A stretch of 64,000 nt of DNA, taken from NCBI RefSeq assembly GCF_001658025.2, contig NZ_CP014007.2:806001-870000 (forward strand). Direction: 5' to 3'. The position numbers and the translations under genes were made by a program. The notes beneath the pieces were generated by a model. That model was not told the DNA's origin. It saw nothing but the letters and a program-made list of their open reading frames with translations, and searched no databases. How positions within the stretch are numbered: position 1 is the first letter of the stretch; each line of letters opens with the position of its first letter. Of the stretch, positions 19,105 through 28,947 are shown one piece after another. This stretch comes from Kosakonia oryzae. GTDB taxonomy: Bacteria; Pseudomonadota; Gammaproteobacteria; Enterobacterales; Enterobacteriaceae.

Positions 19105-19863
19105 TTATTTAATTCCGTCTGCGGCCATGCGATCGCGAATATGCTGCGCACGCTCCGCCGATGCCGGGTGATCGTCAAACATCGAACTCTGCCGACCCTC
19201 TTCCATTTTTGCCAGTTTCTCAAAGCTGGTCGCCAGCCCTGCCGGGTTAATGCCGCGTTTGCGCAACAGATCGTAGGAGTAGTCATCCGCTTCGGATTCC
19301 TGGCGCTGGGAAAATTGTGAATTGACCAGTTTTTCGCCCAGTGCGCCGAGCTGCGACTGCGACAGGCTGCCGACGATACCGCCTGCCGATGCTGCGGCTG
19401 CGCGTATCGCATTAGTGCCCAGCGCCACCTGCATCCCTTTTTTCACATGGCCCAGCGCAACGTGGCCCATTTCGTGACCAATCACCGCTTCAACTTCGTT
19501 GTCGGTCATCATATCCATCAGCGCGCTGTAGACGCGGATACAGCCGTTTGCCATGGCAAAAGCATTCACGTCTTTTGCCACGTAAACCTTGTAGTTGACC
19601 GGCTGGCCGTTGATGTTATCGCCGAGCGCTGCAGCAATTTTAGTCAGGCGCTGGCTGTAGGTGCTGCTGGCGGGCGCGATGGTTGCTTTGCTGTCCATCT
19701 GTTTACAGGCGTCATCGCTTAATGCTTTTACTTGCGCATCGCTCAGCGTATAGGCCTGAAAAGCCTCCGCGCCGGAGCTGAGAAAAGCATTTGAGTCCAT
19801 ATTCTGGCAACCGGCAAGGACGGTTGTTATTCCCAGAGCAAAGAGAAGCGGGCGAATTTTCAT
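19105..19863 (-). CDS. loiP: LoiP (YggG), lipoprotein metalloprotease
   Basis: M48-family metalloprotease of 252 residues. The lipobox LAGC at residues 16-19 makes it a lipoprotein. The zinc site is HEMGH in VIGHEMGHVALGH, with the third ligand glutamate in ESEADDYSYDLL. E. coli LoiP is an outer-membrane protease whose maturation needs BepA, and it is linked to low-osmolarity growth. It is divergent from tktA, as in E. coli. Confidence 0.95.
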   Translation of the reverse strand: MKIRPLLFALGITTVLAGCQNMDSNAFLSSGAEAFQAYTLSDAQVKALSDDACKQMDSKATIAPASSTYSQRLTKIAAALGDNINGQPVNYKVYVAKDVNAFAMANGCIRVYSALMDMMTDNEVEAVIGHEMGHVALGHVKKGMQVALGTNAIRAAAASAGGIVGSLSQSQLGALGEKLVNSQFSQRQESEADDYSYDLLRKRGINPAGLATSFEKLAKMEEGRQSSMFDDHPASAERAQHIRDRMAADGIK

Positions 19864-20142
19864 TTGTTATTTTCCGTAATGGTTGAGTCAATATGCTGCT
19901 AACTACGCCGGCTCAAGACGAACCTGCAGATTGTCAGTATAAGGAAGAGTCAGAGTGCGAGGCGAGGAGATTGCGCAACATGCGAGCGGCTTCCAGAGAT
20001 TTCTGAATCGGCAAAAGGATGCTCCATGTACATGGCATGCCGCTTGGGTTACATTGTTGGCACTTTTTTCCGGCGTAGCCCAAAACGCGCTGTCGTCAAG
20101 TCGTTACGGGAACAGCCCTTAACAGTCCGATCTGGAGTCAAA

Positions 20143-22134
20143 ATGTCATCACGTAAAGAGCTTGCCAATGCTATTCGTGCGCTGAGCATGGACGCGGTAC
20201 AGAAAGCCAAATCCGGTCACCCGGGTGCCCCGATGGGTATGGCGGACATCGCCGAAGTCCTGTGGCGTGATTTTCTGAACCACAACCCGACGAATCCGGC
20301 CTGGGCCGATCGTGACCGCTTTGTGCTGTCCAACGGCCACGGTTCGATGCTGATTTACAGCCTGCTGCACCTCACCGGCTATGACCTGCCGATGTCCGAG
20401 CTGCAGAACTTCCGTCAGCTGCACTCGAAAACGCCGGGCCACCCGGAAGTGGGTTACACCGCGGGTGTGGAGACCACTACCGGTCCGCTGGGTCAGGGCA
20501 TTGCCAACGCCGTGGGCATGGCGATTGCGGAGAAAACCCTTGCGGCGCAGTTCAACCGTCCTGGGCACGACATTGTTGACCACTTCACCTATGCCTTTAT
20601 GGGTGACGGCTGCATGATGGAAGGCATCTCCCATGAAGCCTGCTCCCTGGCCGGTACGCTGAAACTGGGCAAACTGATTGCGTTCTACGATGACAACGGC
20701 ATCTCCATCGATGGCCATGTTGAAGGCTGGTTCACCGATGACACCGCGAAACGCTTTGAAGCTTACGGCTGGCATGTAGTGCGCGGCATTGACGGCCACG
20801 ATGCGGACGCCATCAAACGTGCGGTGGAAGAAGCCCGTGCTGTCACCGATAAACCGTCGCTGCTGATGTGCAAAACCATCATCGGTTTCGGTTCGCCGAA
20901 CAAAGCCGGTACCCACGATTCCCACGGCGCGCCGCTGGGCGATGCTGAAATCGCCCTGACCCGCGAAGCGCTCGGCTGGAAATACGCGCCGTTTGAAATC
21001 CCGTCTGAAATCTATGCGCAGTGGGATGCGAAAGAAGCCGGTCAGGCCAAAGAAGCGGCGTGGAACGACAAATTCGCCGCTTATGCCAAAGCCTTCCCGC
21101 AGGAGGCCGCTGAATTTACTCGCCGTATGAAGGGCGAACTGCCGTCTGATTTCGATGCCAAAGCGCAGGCGTTTGTCGAGAAGCTTCAGGCTAACCCGGC
21201 GAAAATCGCCAGCCGTAAAGCGTCGCAGAATGCCATTGAAGCCTTCGGCCCGCTGCTGCCGGAATTCCTCGGCGGCTCCGCTGACCTGGCGCCATCCAAC
21301 CTGACTCTCTGGTCCGGTTCGAAAGCGATTAACGAAGATACTGCCGGTAACTACATTCACTATGGCGTGCGCGAGTTCGGTATGACGGCGATTGCCAACG
21401 GTATCTCGCTGCATGGCGGTTTCCTGCCGTACACCTCGACCTTCCTGATGTTCGTCGAATATGCCCGTAATGCGGTGCGTATGGCGGCGCTGATGAAACA
21501 GCGCCAGGTGCTGGTTTACACCCACGACTCCATTGGCTTGGGCGAAGACGGCCCGACGCACCAGCCGGTCGAGCAGGTGGCTTCCCTGCGCCTGACCCCG
21601 AACGTCAGTACCTGGCGTCCGTGTGACCAGGTGGAATCCGCAGTGGCATGGAAATATGGCGTTGAACGTGCAGACGGTCCGACGGCGCTGATCCTCTCCC
21701 GTCAGAACCTGGCGCAGCAGGAGCGTACGGCACAGCAACTGGCAGATGTCGCCCGTGGCGCCTACGTGCTGAAAGAGAGTGCCGGTCAGCCGGAACTGAT
21801 CCTGATCGCTACCGGCTCCGAAGTGGAACTGGCGGTCGCTGCTTATGAAAAACTGACTGCCGAAGGCGTGAAGGCGCGCGTGGTTTCCATGCCGTCGACC
21901 GACACCTTCGACAAACAGGATGCGGCATACCGTGAATCTGTGCTGCCGAAAGCAGTTTCTGCGCGTGTGGCTATCGAAGCCGGCATTGCGGACTTCTGGT
22001 ACAAATATGTCGGCCTGAACGGCGCGGTAGTGGGCATGACCACCTTCGGCGAATCTGCTCCGGCAGAACTGCTGTTTGAAGAGTTTGGTTTCACCGTTGA
22101 CAATGTGGTGGCAAAAGCGAAAGCGCTGCTGTAA
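20143..22134 (+). CDS. tktA: Transketolase A
   Basis: Thiamine-diphosphate enzyme of 663 residues, the E. coli TktA length, for the non-oxidative pentose phosphate pathway. Substrate histidines are in [12 protein letters not shown]. The ThDP motif begins [13 protein letters not shown] and ends in [10 protein letters not shown]. The catalytic glutamate region is LYGVREFGM-like [15 protein letters not shown]. The ATG at 20143 ([18 protein letters not shown]) follows a GGAG ribosome-binding site; the longer upstream frame is nonconserved. Confidence 0.98.
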   Translation: MSSRKELANAIRALSMDAVQKAKSGHPGAPMGMADIAEVLWRDFLNHNPTNPAWADRDRFVLSNGHGSMLIYSLLHLTGYDLPMSELQNFRQLHSKTPGHPEVGYTAGVETTTGPLGQGIANAVGMAIAEKTLAAQFNRPGHDIVDHFTYAFMGDGCMMEGISHEACSLAGTLKLGKLIAFYDDNGISIDGHVEGWFTDDTAKRFEAYGWHVVRGIDGHDADAIKRAVEEARAVTDKPSLLMCKTIIGFGSPNKAGTHDSHGAPLGDAEIALTREALGWKYAPFEIPSEIYAQWDAKEAGQAKEAAWNDKFAAYAKAFPQEAAEFTRRMKGELPSDFDAKAQAFVEKLQANPAKIASRKASQNAIEAFGPLLPEFLGGSADLAPSNLTLWSGSKAINEDTAGNYIHYGVREFGMTAIANGISLHGGFLPYTSTFLMFVEYARNAVRMAALMKQRQVLVYTHDSIGLGEDGPTHQPVEQVASLRLTPNVSTWRPCDQVESAVAWKYGVERADGPTALILSRQNLAQQERTAQQLADVARGAYVLKESAGQPELILIATGSEVELAVAAYEKLTAEGVKARVVSMPSTDTFDKQDAAYRESVLPKAVSARVAIEAGIADFWYKYVGLNGAVVGMTTFGESAPAELLFEEFGFTVDNVVAKAKALL

Positions 22135-22142
22135 TCACTCTT

Positions 22143-22168
22143 GCCCGGCGGCGCTTCGCCTGCCGGGC
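22143..22168. repeat. REP-like palindrome, probable tktA 3-prime hairpin
   Basis: GCCCGGCGGCGC, a short loop and then GCC-TGCCGGGC form a GC-rich hairpin typical of enterobacterial repetitive extragenic palindromes. It starts 9 nt after the tktA stop and may also stop or protect the transcript. Confidence 0.65.
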
Positions 22169-22187
22169 CTGCATCAAAAGTCATTTC

Positions 22188-22257
22188 GGATGGCGCTTAA
22201 GCGTTATCAGGTCTACAAGGTTGCGGAAAATGTAGACCGGATAAGCGAGGCGCCATC
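22188..22257. repeat. Paired REP/BIME-like inverted repeat
   Basis: GGATGGCGCTTAAGCG and the following GTCTAC are matched in inverse order by GTAGACC and GCGAGGCGCCATC about 30 nt later. The repeat contains ATAAGCG and TTATCAGG pieces like those of E. coli REP units. This is a classic pair of outward-facing REP sequences. Confidence 0.65.
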
Positions 22258-22353
22258 TGCTATTCAGCTATCCCCCTAATTTTCTGCTTTCTGACCCAAT
22301 ACTCTCTTCTTAATGACTCGATTAAAACGGCATTGATCCATGCATGAAAAATA

Positions 22354-22373
22354 TACTGGATATGCATCCAGTA
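22354..22373. promoter_or_regulatory. LexA (SOS) box upstream of the antirepressor gene
   Basis: TACTGGATATGCATCCAGTA is a perfect 20-bp palindrome around a 4-nt centre. It contains the invariant CTG-N10-CAG and flanking TA of the E. coli SOS box, agreeing with TACTGTATATATATACAGTA at 16 of 20 positions. It overlaps the expected -35 region: a TATAAT hexamer follows at 22379-22384. Confidence 0.82.
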
Positions 22374-22378
22374 AGTTG

Positions 22379-22384
22379 TATAAT
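22379..22384 (+). promoter_or_regulatory. -10 hexamer TATAAT of the antirepressor promoter
   Basis: A perfect TATAAT lies 5 nt after the LexA box and about 45 nt before the start codon at 22430. The -35 hexamer expected 17 nt upstream would read CTGGAT, inside the LexA box, so bound LexA would block RNA polymerase. Confidence 0.65.
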
Positions 22385-22429
22385 AATTCTGCAAATTATC
22401 CAGGGTGAATGTGAGTAAGGAGTGAACCT

Positions 22430-23179
22430 ATGATAATTCCTGGTGACAATCTCAATTCTCAGCCAGTGTTGGCAACAATCAGCAGCCGTGAAATTGCAAA
22501 ATTGACAGGCGTGACGCATGGCGAAGTGAAGCGGATGGTCAAAAGTCTGGAAACCGCGCAGCGGCTCTCCCAGCCGGTGAACGAGCACTCGTACGAGCGA
22601 GAAGGCGAGATGCGACAAGAATTTTTGCTTAATAAACGCGACTCATTGCTGACGGTTTCACGCCTCTCACCGGCCTTTACGGCAGAGATGCTCGATCGCT
22701 GGCAGGAGAAAGAGAAGCTTATCAGTCTGCCCGATTTTACGAATCCTGCCGCCGCAGCGCGCGCCTGGGCTGAGCAGTATGAAAAGCGTCAGCGAGCGGA
22801 AGAGTTGCTTGCTCTCTCAGCGCCAAAGGCGGAGTTCTTTGATCGCTATGTCAGGGTTGAAGAGTCGCTTGGTTTTCGTCAGCTTTGCAAGATGCTGCGC
22901 GTGAAAGAGTCTCTGTTCCGCAGCTTTCTGCTTGAGCGCAATATTATGCAGCGTGTAAACGGCGCGTTGATGCCACAGCCGTACCATATTGATGCAGGTT
23001 ACTTCACCGTCCATGACGGTGTCGGGGAAAACAAACGTAGCTGGTCTCAGGCGCGTTTCACCGCGAAGGGTGTGAAGTGGGTGGCCGATCTGTGGGCTAA
23101 ACAACTCTCTTCGCTGCCGGTTGAGATGCCGCGCGAAGAACGAGCCGAGCCGAAGGCGCCAGAGCATAGCTGGTTTTAA
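22430..23179 (+). CDS. Orphan phage-type antirepressor (Rha-like N-terminus, KilAC C-terminus)
   Basis: A 249-residue protein with two recognisable parts. Residues 15-90 (SSREIAKLTGVTHGEVKRMV, then MRQEFLLNKRDSLLTVSRLS) resemble the Rha regulatory domain of lambdoid phages. Residues 130-230 (KAEFFDRYVRVEESLGFRQL, KMLRVKESLFRSFLLE, ARFTAKGVKWVADLW) match the phage antirepressor KilAC domain. No other phage genes are nearby and base composition is not strikingly different. The start follows a strong AAGGAG site. With the LexA box upstream, it is expected to rise in the SOS response. Its DNA or protein target is unknown. Confidence 0.8.
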   Translation: MIIPGDNLNSQPVLATISSREIAKLTGVTHGEVKRMVKSLETAQRLSQPVNEHSYEREGEMRQEFLLNKRDSLLTVSRLSPAFTAEMLDRWQEKEKLISLPDFTNPAAAARAWAEQYEKRQRAEELLALSAPKAEFFDRYVRVEESLGFRQLCKMLRVKESLFRSFLLERNIMQRVNGALMPQPYHIDAGYFTVHDGVGENKRSWSQARFTAKGVKWVADLWAKQLSSLPVEMPREERAEPKAPEHSWF

Positions 23180-23522
23180 TCAACGTCGGAAAAGGAATTT
23201 GCTTTTCTTCATAAACCAATCATGCAGGGACGCTTTGTTGCGCTCATCCTCTTTCTGTCAGTTATTTCCCTCATGAAAGTACTTTCTGGCCGCACTGATT
23301 ATTCCTGCGAAAATGTGATGCAAGTCAGATTACTGGCGAAACCGTCTGGACAATCATTCCTTTTATTCCTTGTTTCGCTTATTCTAGCTGAAGCGTTTCA
23401 GTCGATTAAATGTTCGACAATTAACCAAACAGACGCAGTTTGAGGCAGGCGAGGATTCCCCTTCTGTGGTGGCTGGATTACTCTGTCATCCACTTCAGGC
23501 TAGCTAGCCTTGCAGGAGAATT
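23180..23522. other. Promoter region of epd-pgk-fbaA
   Basis: This stretch has no convincing gene. A frame with two hydrophobic stretches at 23222-23443 lacks a ribosome-binding site and is not accepted. A CRP-like site lies at 23314-23329. The epd ribosome-binding site CAGGAG precedes the ATG at 23523. Confidence 0.6.
23314..23329. promoter_or_regulatory. CRP site upstream of epd
   Basis: TGTGATGCAAGTCAGA has a perfect left half and four of five bases in the right half of the CRP consensus. In E. coli the epd-pgk-fbaA promoter is known to be activated by CRP. Confidence 0.65.
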
Positions 23523-24542
23523 ATGACCGTACGCATAGCGATTAATGGTTTCGGTCGCATTGGGCGCAACGTGGTTCGTGCTTTATATGAATCCGGGCGT
23601 CGGGCGGAAATCACCGTGGTGGCAATCAATGAACTGGCCGATGCTGTGGGCATGGCGCATTTATTGAAATATGACACCAGCCACGGGCGTTTTGCCTGGG
23701 ATGTTCGCCAGGAGCGCGAGCAACTGTTTGTGGGCGACGATGTAATTCGCATCCTGCATGAGCGCTCAATTGCGGCGCTGCCGTGGCGCGAACTGGGCGT
23801 GGATGTTGTGCTCGACTGTACCGGCGTATACGGCAACCGTGAGGATGGCGAGGCGCATCTGGCGGCGGGCGCGAAAAAAGTGCTCTTTTCCCACCCTGGC
23901 AGCCACGATCTCGATGCAACAATTGTTTTCGGGGTCAACCAGGAAACCCTTCGCTCTGAAGACCGTTTGGTCTCTAATGCTTCCTGTACGACAAACTGTA
24001 TTATTCCGGTCATAAAACTGCTCGACGATGCTTATGGCATTGAGTCGGGAACGGTGACAACTATCCACTCCGCGATGCATGACCAGCAAGTGATCGACGC
24101 TTACCACCCCGATCTGCGGCGTACGCGTGCGGCCAGCCAGTCGATCATTCCGGTGGATACCAAACTGGCGGCGGGCATCACGAGAATTTTTCCGCAGTTT
24201 AATGACAGATTTGAAGCGATAGCGGTGCGCGTACCGACAATTAACGTGACCGCGATCGATTTGAGCGTAACGGTGAAAAAACCTGTAAAAGCTATGGAAG
24301 TCAACATGTTGCTGCAAAAAGCAGCGCGTGGAACATTTCATGGTATAGTTGATTATACGGAATTACCGTTGGTTTCAACCGATTTTAACCACGATCCGCA
24401 CAGCGCCATTGTTGATGGTACTCAGACGCGGGTCAGTGGTGCGCACCTTATTAAAACCCTTGTGTGGTGCGACAACGAATGGGGCTTTGCTAACCGAATG
24501 CTCGACACGACGTTAGCAATGTCGGCTATTGGTTTCAGGTAG
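23523..24542 (+). CDS. epd: Erythrose-4-phosphate dehydrogenase
   Basis: A GapA-like dehydrogenase of 339 residues that oxidises erythrose 4-phosphate to 4-phosphoerythronate, the first step of the DXP-dependent pyridoxal phosphate pathway. The NAD-binding motif [17 protein letters not shown] starts the protein. The catalytic cysteine is in [15 protein letters not shown]. It is upstream of pgk with 48 nt between them. Confidence 0.97.
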   Translation: MTVRIAINGFGRIGRNVVRALYESGRRAEITVVAINELADAVGMAHLLKYDTSHGRFAWDVRQEREQLFVGDDVIRILHERSIAALPWRELGVDVVLDCTGVYGNREDGEAHLAAGAKKVLFSHPGSHDLDATIVFGVNQETLRSEDRLVSNASCTTNCIIPVIKLLDDAYGIESGTVTTIHSAMHDQQVIDAYHPDLRRTRAASQSIIPVDTKLAAGITRIFPQFNDRFEAIAVRVPTINVTAIDLSVTVKKPVKAMEVNMLLQKAARGTFHGIVDYTELPLVSTDFNHDPHSAIVDGTQTRVSGAHLIKTLVWCDNEWGFANRMLDTTLAMSAIGFR

Positions 24543-24590
24543 GGCGCGACAGCGCTCGCAAAACTTTAAGAATCATTGAGAGGATTCACC

Positions 24591-25754
24591 ATGTCTGTAA
24601 TTAAGATGACCGATCTGGATCTGGCTGGTAAACGCGTTTTCATCCGTGCTGATCTGAACGTGCCAGTTAAAGATGGCAAAGTCACCAGCGACGCGCGTAT
24701 CCGTGCTTCCCTGCCAACTATTGAACTGGCGCTGAAGCAGGGTGCGAAAGTGATGGTAACTTCCCACCTGGGTCGTCCGACCGAAGGCGAGTACAACGAA
24801 GAATTCTCTCTGCTGCCGGTTGTTAACTATCTGAAAGACAAACTCTCCAACCCGGTTCGTCTGGTTAAAGATTACCTGGACGGCGTTGAAGTTGCTGCTG
24901 GTGAACTGGTTGTTCTGGAAAACGTTCGCTTCAACAAAGGCGAGAAGAAAGACGACGAAGCGCTGTCGAAAAAATACGCTGCGCTGTGCGATGTATTCGT
25001 TATGGACGCATTCGGTACTGCTCACCGTGCGCAGGCTTCTACTCACGGTATCGGCAAATTCGCTGACGTAGCGTGCGCAGGCCCGCTGCTGGCTGACGAA
25101 CTGGAAGCGCTGGGTAAAGCGCTGAAAGAACCGGCTCGTCCGATGGTTGCTATTGTCGGCGGTTCTAAAGTTTCCACTAAACTGACCGTTCTGGACTCGC
25201 TGTCCAAAATTGCTGACCAGCTGATCGTGGGTGGCGGTATCGCTAACACCTTCGTTGCTGCCCAGGGCCACAACGTAGGTAAATCCCTGTACGAAGCGGA
25301 TCTGGTTGACGAAGCAAAACGTCTGCTGGGTACTTGCGATATTCCGGTTCCGACTGATGTTCGCGTTGCTACCGAGTTCTCTGAAACCGCAACGGCAACC
25401 CTGAAATCCGTCAATGACATCAAAGATGATGAGCAAATTCTGGATCTGGGCGATGCATCTGCAGAAAAACTGGCTGAAATCCTGAAAAATGCCAAAACTA
25501 TTCTGTGGAATGGTCCGGTTGGCGTGTTTGAATTCCCTAACTTCCGTAAAGGTACTGAAATCGTGGCTAACGCTATCGCCGACAGCGACGCGTTCTCCAT
25601 CGCAGGCGGTGGTGACACTCTGGCTGCTATCGACCTGTTCGGTATTGCTGACAAGATTTCCTACATCTCTACTGGCGGCGGCGCATTCCTCGAATTCGTG
25701 GAAGGCAAAGTTCTGCCTGCAGTAGCCATGCTCGAAGAGCGTGCTAAGAAGTAA
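24591..25754 (+). CDS. pgk: Phosphoglycerate kinase
   Basis: Glycolytic kinase of 387 residues, the E. coli length. The signature [17 protein letters not shown] is near the N-terminus, and the C-terminal nucleotide-binding part contains [14 protein letters not shown]. Codon use is strongly biased to CTG, GGT, CGT and AAA, as expected for a highly expressed gene. The ATG at 24591 follows a GAGAGGA site. A terminator-like hairpin separates it from fbaA. Confidence 0.98.
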   Translation: MSVIKMTDLDLAGKRVFIRADLNVPVKDGKVTSDARIRASLPTIELALKQGAKVMVTSHLGRPTEGEYNEEFSLLPVVNYLKDKLSNPVRLVKDYLDGVEVAAGELVVLENVRFNKGEKKDDEALSKKYAALCDVFVMDAFGTAHRAQASTHGIGKFADVACAGPLLADELEALGKALKEPARPMVAIVGGSKVSTKLTVLDSLSKIADQLIVGGGIANTFVAAQGHNVGKSLYEADLVDEAKRLLGTCDIPVPTDVRVATEFSETATATLKSVNDIKDDEQILDLGDASAEKLAEILKNAKTILWNGPVGVFEFPNFRKGTEIVANAIADSDAFSIAGGGDTLAAIDLFGIADKISYISTGGGAFLEFVEGKVLPAVAMLEERAKK

Positions 25755-25762
25755 AATTGTTC

Positions 25763-25786
25763 AGGCGGGATAACCCCGCCTGTTTT
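25763..25786 (+). terminator. Hairpin with T tract after pgk
   Basis: AGGCGGG pairs with CCCGCCT around a short loop, followed by GTTTTT. It lies 8 nt beyond the pgk stop and probably reduces, but does not abolish, read-through to fbaA. Confidence 0.7.
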
Positions 25787-25800
25787 TCAAAACGATTCAA
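25787..25800 (-). promoter_or_regulatory. Possible Cra (FruR) site between pgk and fbaA
   Basis: On the minus strand TTGAATCGTTTTGA agrees with the central TGAAWCSNT part of the Cra consensus. Cra represses several glycolytic genes in E. coli. The flanking positions are imperfect, so this is tentative. Confidence 0.4.
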
Positions 25801-25952
25801 TTGTTGCTCTAACTAATTCGCGCTGCCAGAAGGTGGCGCAGCGAAACTCCAAAAACTCGCCATAGTGAGTCACTGGAGGCGCGAGAGAAGCCAGCGCACT
25901 GGCAGCACGAATTATGACGAGCTGAAACGGCCGAAGATACAGGACTACGTAC

Positions 25953-27032
25953 ATGTCTAAAATTTTTGATTTCGTAAAACCTGGCGTGATCACTGGTGAT
26001 GACGTTCAGAAAGTGTTCCAGGTAGCTAAAGAAAACAACTTTGCTCTGCCAGCGGTTAACTGCGTGGGTACTGATTCCATCAACGCCGTTCTGGAAGCTG
26101 CTGCCAAAGTTAAAGCACCGGTTATCGTTCAGTTCTCTAACGGCGGTGCTGCGTTTATTGCCGGTAAAGGCGTGAAAACTGATGTGCCTCAGGGTGCAGC
26201 AATCCTCGGCGCAATCTCTGGCGCGCATCATGTTCATCAGATGGCAGAACATTACGGCGTTCCGGTTATTCTGCACACTGACCACTGCGCGAAAAAACTG
26301 CTGCCGTGGATCGACGGCCTGCTGGACGCGGGTGAAAAACACTTCGCAGCAACCGGTAAACCGCTGTTCTCTTCTCACATGATCGACCTTTCCGAAGAGT
26401 CTCTGGAAGAGAACATTGCCATCAGCTCCAAATATCTGGCTCGCATGTCCAAAATGGGCATGACTCTGGAAATCGAACTGGGTTGTACTGGTGGTGAAGA
26501 AGATGGCGTGGACAACAGCCATATGGACGCTTCTGCACTGTACACCCAGCCGGAAGACGTTGATTACGCTTACACTGAGCTGAGCAAAATCAGCCCGCGT
26601 TTCACCATCGCAGCTTCCTTCGGTAACGTACACGGTGTCTACAAACCGGGTAACGTGAAACTGACCCCGACTATCCTGCGCGATTCTCAGGAATATGTTT
26701 CCAAAAAACATAACCTGCCGCACAACAGCCTGAACTTCGTATTCCATGGCGGTTCCGGTTCTACTGCTCAGGAAATCAAAGACTCTGTAAGCTACGGCGT
26801 TATCAAAATGAACATTGATACCGACACCCAATGGGCGACCTGGGAAGGTATCCTGAAGTACTACAAAGAAAACGAAGGCTACCTGCAGGGCCAGCTGGGC
26901 AACCCGAAAGGCGCTGACCAGCCGAACAAAAAATACTACGATCCGCGTGTATGGCTGCGTGCAGCGCAGACCAGCATGGTGACTCGTCTGGAGCAGGCTT
27001 TCAAAGAACTGAATGCAGTAGACGTTCTGTAA
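25953..27032 (+). CDS. fbaA: Class II fructose-bisphosphate aldolase
   Basis: Zinc-dependent aldolase of 359 residues, the E. coli length. Metal and substrate motifs are ILHTDHCAKKLLPWIDGLL, the acidic GGEEDGVDNS loop, FGNVHGVYKPG and FHGGSGS. It cleaves fructose 1,6-bisphosphate in glycolysis and works in reverse in gluconeogenesis. Codon bias is strong. It starts 198 nt after pgk and ends with its own terminator. Confidence 0.98.
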   Translation: MSKIFDFVKPGVITGDDVQKVFQVAKENNFALPAVNCVGTDSINAVLEAAAKVKAPVIVQFSNGGAAFIAGKGVKTDVPQGAAILGAISGAHHVHQMAEHYGVPVILHTDHCAKKLLPWIDGLLDAGEKHFAATGKPLFSSHMIDLSEESLEENIAISSKYLARMSKMGMTLEIELGCTGGEEDGVDNSHMDASALYTQPEDVDYAYTELSKISPRFTIAASFGNVHGVYKPGNVKLTPTILRDSQEYVSKKHNLPHNSLNFVFHGGSGSTAQEIKDSVSYGVIKMNIDTDTQWATWEGILKYYKENEGYLQGQLGNPKGADQPNKKYYDPRVWLRAAQTSMVTRLEQAFKELNAVDVL

Positions 27033-27050
27033 TCTTCGCTGCTTTATCTG

Positions 27051-27079
27051 AAAAGGCCCGCAAAATGCGGGCCTTTTTT
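27051..27079 (+). terminator. fbaA terminator
   Basis: AAAAGGCCCGCA and TGCGGGCCTTTTTT form a near-perfect stem with a T tract, 19 nt after the fbaA stop. Confidence 0.92.
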
Positions 27080-27218
27080 ATTGCCATTTCAATAAGCTGG
27101 CGTAGAGCACAAAGTGTGATCTACTTGGCGTAAATGCGGCTTTTTGTTTACCCTTTAGGGATCTCTCCTTGCTTGAAGGGGTGGTTTTCCCATTTTGGAA
27201 CAACATAAGGAAGCACGA

Positions 27219-28079
27219 ATGGAAGATCTTAACGTTGTTGACAGCATTAACGACGCAGGCTCGTGGCTGGTGAACAATCAGGCGCTGCTGCTGAGCTATG
27301 CCGTTAACATTGTGGCGGCTATCGCCATCATTATTGTCGGTATGATTGTGGCGCGTATTGTCTCGAATACGGTAAATCGCGTGATGGTTGCGCGACACAT
27401 CGACGCCACCGTAGCTGATTTTCTCTCCGCGCTGGTACGCTATGGCATTATTGCCTTTACCCTGATTGCCGCGTTGGGCCGCGTCGGCGTGCAGACGGCC
27501 TCGGTGATTGCCGTACTGGGTGCCGCCGGTTTAGCCATCGGTCTGGCGTTGCAGGGGTCACTTTCGAACCTCGCCGCTGGCGTGCTGCTGGTGACTTTCC
27601 GCCCGTTCCGTTCGGGGGAATATGTCGATTTGGGCGGCGTTGCCGGAACCGTGTTGCAGGTGCAGATTTTCTCCACCACTATGCGTACGGTGGACGGGCG
27701 TATCGTGGTGATCCCAAATGGTAAAATCATTGCCGGAAATATCGTGAACTTCTCTCGTGAGCCGGTACGTCGCAACGAGTTTATTATCGGTGTGGCTTAC
27801 GATTCTGATATCGACCAGGTAAAACGCATTCTGACTGAAATTATCCAGGCTGATGAACGCATCATCAAAGATCGCGAAATGACGGTGCGTCTGAATGAAC
27901 TGGGGCCGTCCTCCATTAACTTTGTGGTGCGTGTCTGGAGTAAGAGCAGCGATCTGCAAGCCGTTTACTGGGATGTGCTGGAGCTGATCAAACGTCGCTT
28001 TGACGAGAACGGCATCAGCTTCCCGTTCCCGCAGATGGACGTAAACCTCAAACGTTCTCATGAGCAGACAGAGCAGTAA
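27219..28079 (+). CDS. mscS: MscS, small-conductance mechanosensitive channel
   Basis: A 286-residue inner-membrane channel. Three N-terminal spans are followed by the pore helix TM3 ([28 protein letters not shown]), where the alanine/glycine packing that gates the pore is visible. The cytosolic beta domain contains [17 protein letters not shown]. The ATG at 27219 ([12 protein letters not shown]) is preferred for its AAGGAAGCACGA leader. It protects cells during hypo-osmotic shock. Confidence 0.97.
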   Translation: MEDLNVVDSINDAGSWLVNNQALLLSYAVNIVAAIAIIIVGMIVARIVSNTVNRVMVARHIDATVADFLSALVRYGIIAFTLIAALGRVGVQTASVIAVLGAAGLAIGLALQGSLSNLAAGVLLVTFRPFRSGEYVDLGGVAGTVLQVQIFSTTMRTVDGRIVVIPNGKIIAGNIVNFSREPVRRNEFIIGVAYDSDIDQVKRILTEIIQADERIIKDREMTVRLNELGPSSINFVVRVWSKSSDLQAVYWDVLELIKRRFDENGISFPFPQMDVNLKRSHEQTEQ

Positions 28080-28086
28080 GATATGG

Positions 28087-28111
28087 GGCCGGCAGCGCCG
28101 GCCTTCTTTTT
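28087..28111 (+). terminator. mscS terminator
   Basis: GGCCGGC and GCCGGCC arms with a 3-nt loop are followed by TTCTTTTT, 8 nt after the mscS stop. Confidence 0.85.
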
Positions 28112-28217
28112 GCTCATCAACATTAGCATTGCTACTTAGCGATTAAAATTATCAATTTCCGCTAATGATGTTCCCGCGCTATAGTCTGCTTCCGAAACAA
28201 TCTGACGGAATTACGAC

Positions 28218-28853
28218 GTGTTATCTTATTACTTTCAAGGCCTTATGCTTGGGGCCGCGTTGATCCTGCCGCTTGGGCCGCAAAACGCTTTTGTGATGAA
28301 CCAGGGGATCCGCAGGCAGTATCACATCATGACTGCCTTTTTATGCACGATGAGCGATGTGGTGCTGATCTGCGCTGGCGTGTTTGGCGGCAGCGCGCTG
28401 TTGATGCAATCCCCGTGGCTGCTGGCGCTGGTGACCTGGGGCGGTGTGGCGTTTCTGCTATGGTACGGTTTTGGCGCACTGAAAACGGCACTGAGTAGTC
28501 ATCTCGAACTGGCAAGCGCCGAAGCATTACGCCAGGGGCGCTGGCGTATCATTGCGACCATGCTGGCGGTTACCTGGCTCAACCCGCATGTCTATCTCGA
28601 CACTTTTGTGGTACTGGGTAGTCTCGGCGGCCAACTGGATGCTGAGCCAAAGCGCTGGTTCGCGCTGGGCACGATGAGCGCTTCTTTCCTGTGGTTTTTC
28701 AGCCTTGCGTTGCTCGCCGCCTGGCTTGCTCCTCGTTTGCGCACGGCGAAAGCGCAGCAGCTAATCAACGCTGTGGTTGGGTTGGTAATGTGGTTTATTG
28801 CCTTCCAGCTTGCACATGAAGGTATTCATCATGTACAGGGATTATTCAGTTAG
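28218..28853 (+). CDS. argO: ArgO, arginine exporter
   Basis: LysE-family exporter of 211 residues with six hydrophobic segments. The signature is [21 protein letters not shown], and [17 protein letters not shown] is in the second half. It starts with GTG at 28218, which gives the family length. E. coli ArgO exports arginine and canavanine and is activated by ArgP, whose gene lies 0.9 kb downstream. Confidence 0.95.
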   Translation: MLSYYFQGLMLGAALILPLGPQNAFVMNQGIRRQYHIMTAFLCTMSDVVLICAGVFGGSALLMQSPWLLALVTWGGVAFLLWYGFGALKTALSSHLELASAEALRQGRWRIIATMLAVTWLNPHVYLDTFVVLGSLGGQLDAEPKRWFALGTMSASFLWFFSLALLAAWLAPRLRTAKAQQLINAVVGLVMWFIAFQLAHEGIHHVQGLFS

Positions 28854-28947
28854 GGTAAGTCCGATGGACAATTCACGCTGAGCCGCTAAGCTTGCTGCCA
28901 AGGCGTCTGCGTATTCGGACGTATTAACGCAACATGGAGGAGCAACT

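Noticed and set aside
20149-21738. Long 529-codon frame antisense to tktA
   Set aside because: It is the mirror frame of a GC-rich, codon-biased gene. The same explains long antisense frames under gcvP, lysS and prfB.
23222-23443. Frame of 73 codons with two hydrophobic segments upstream of epd
   Set aside because: No ribosome-binding site, it contains the CRP-like site expected of the epd promoter, and no family resemblance was recognised.
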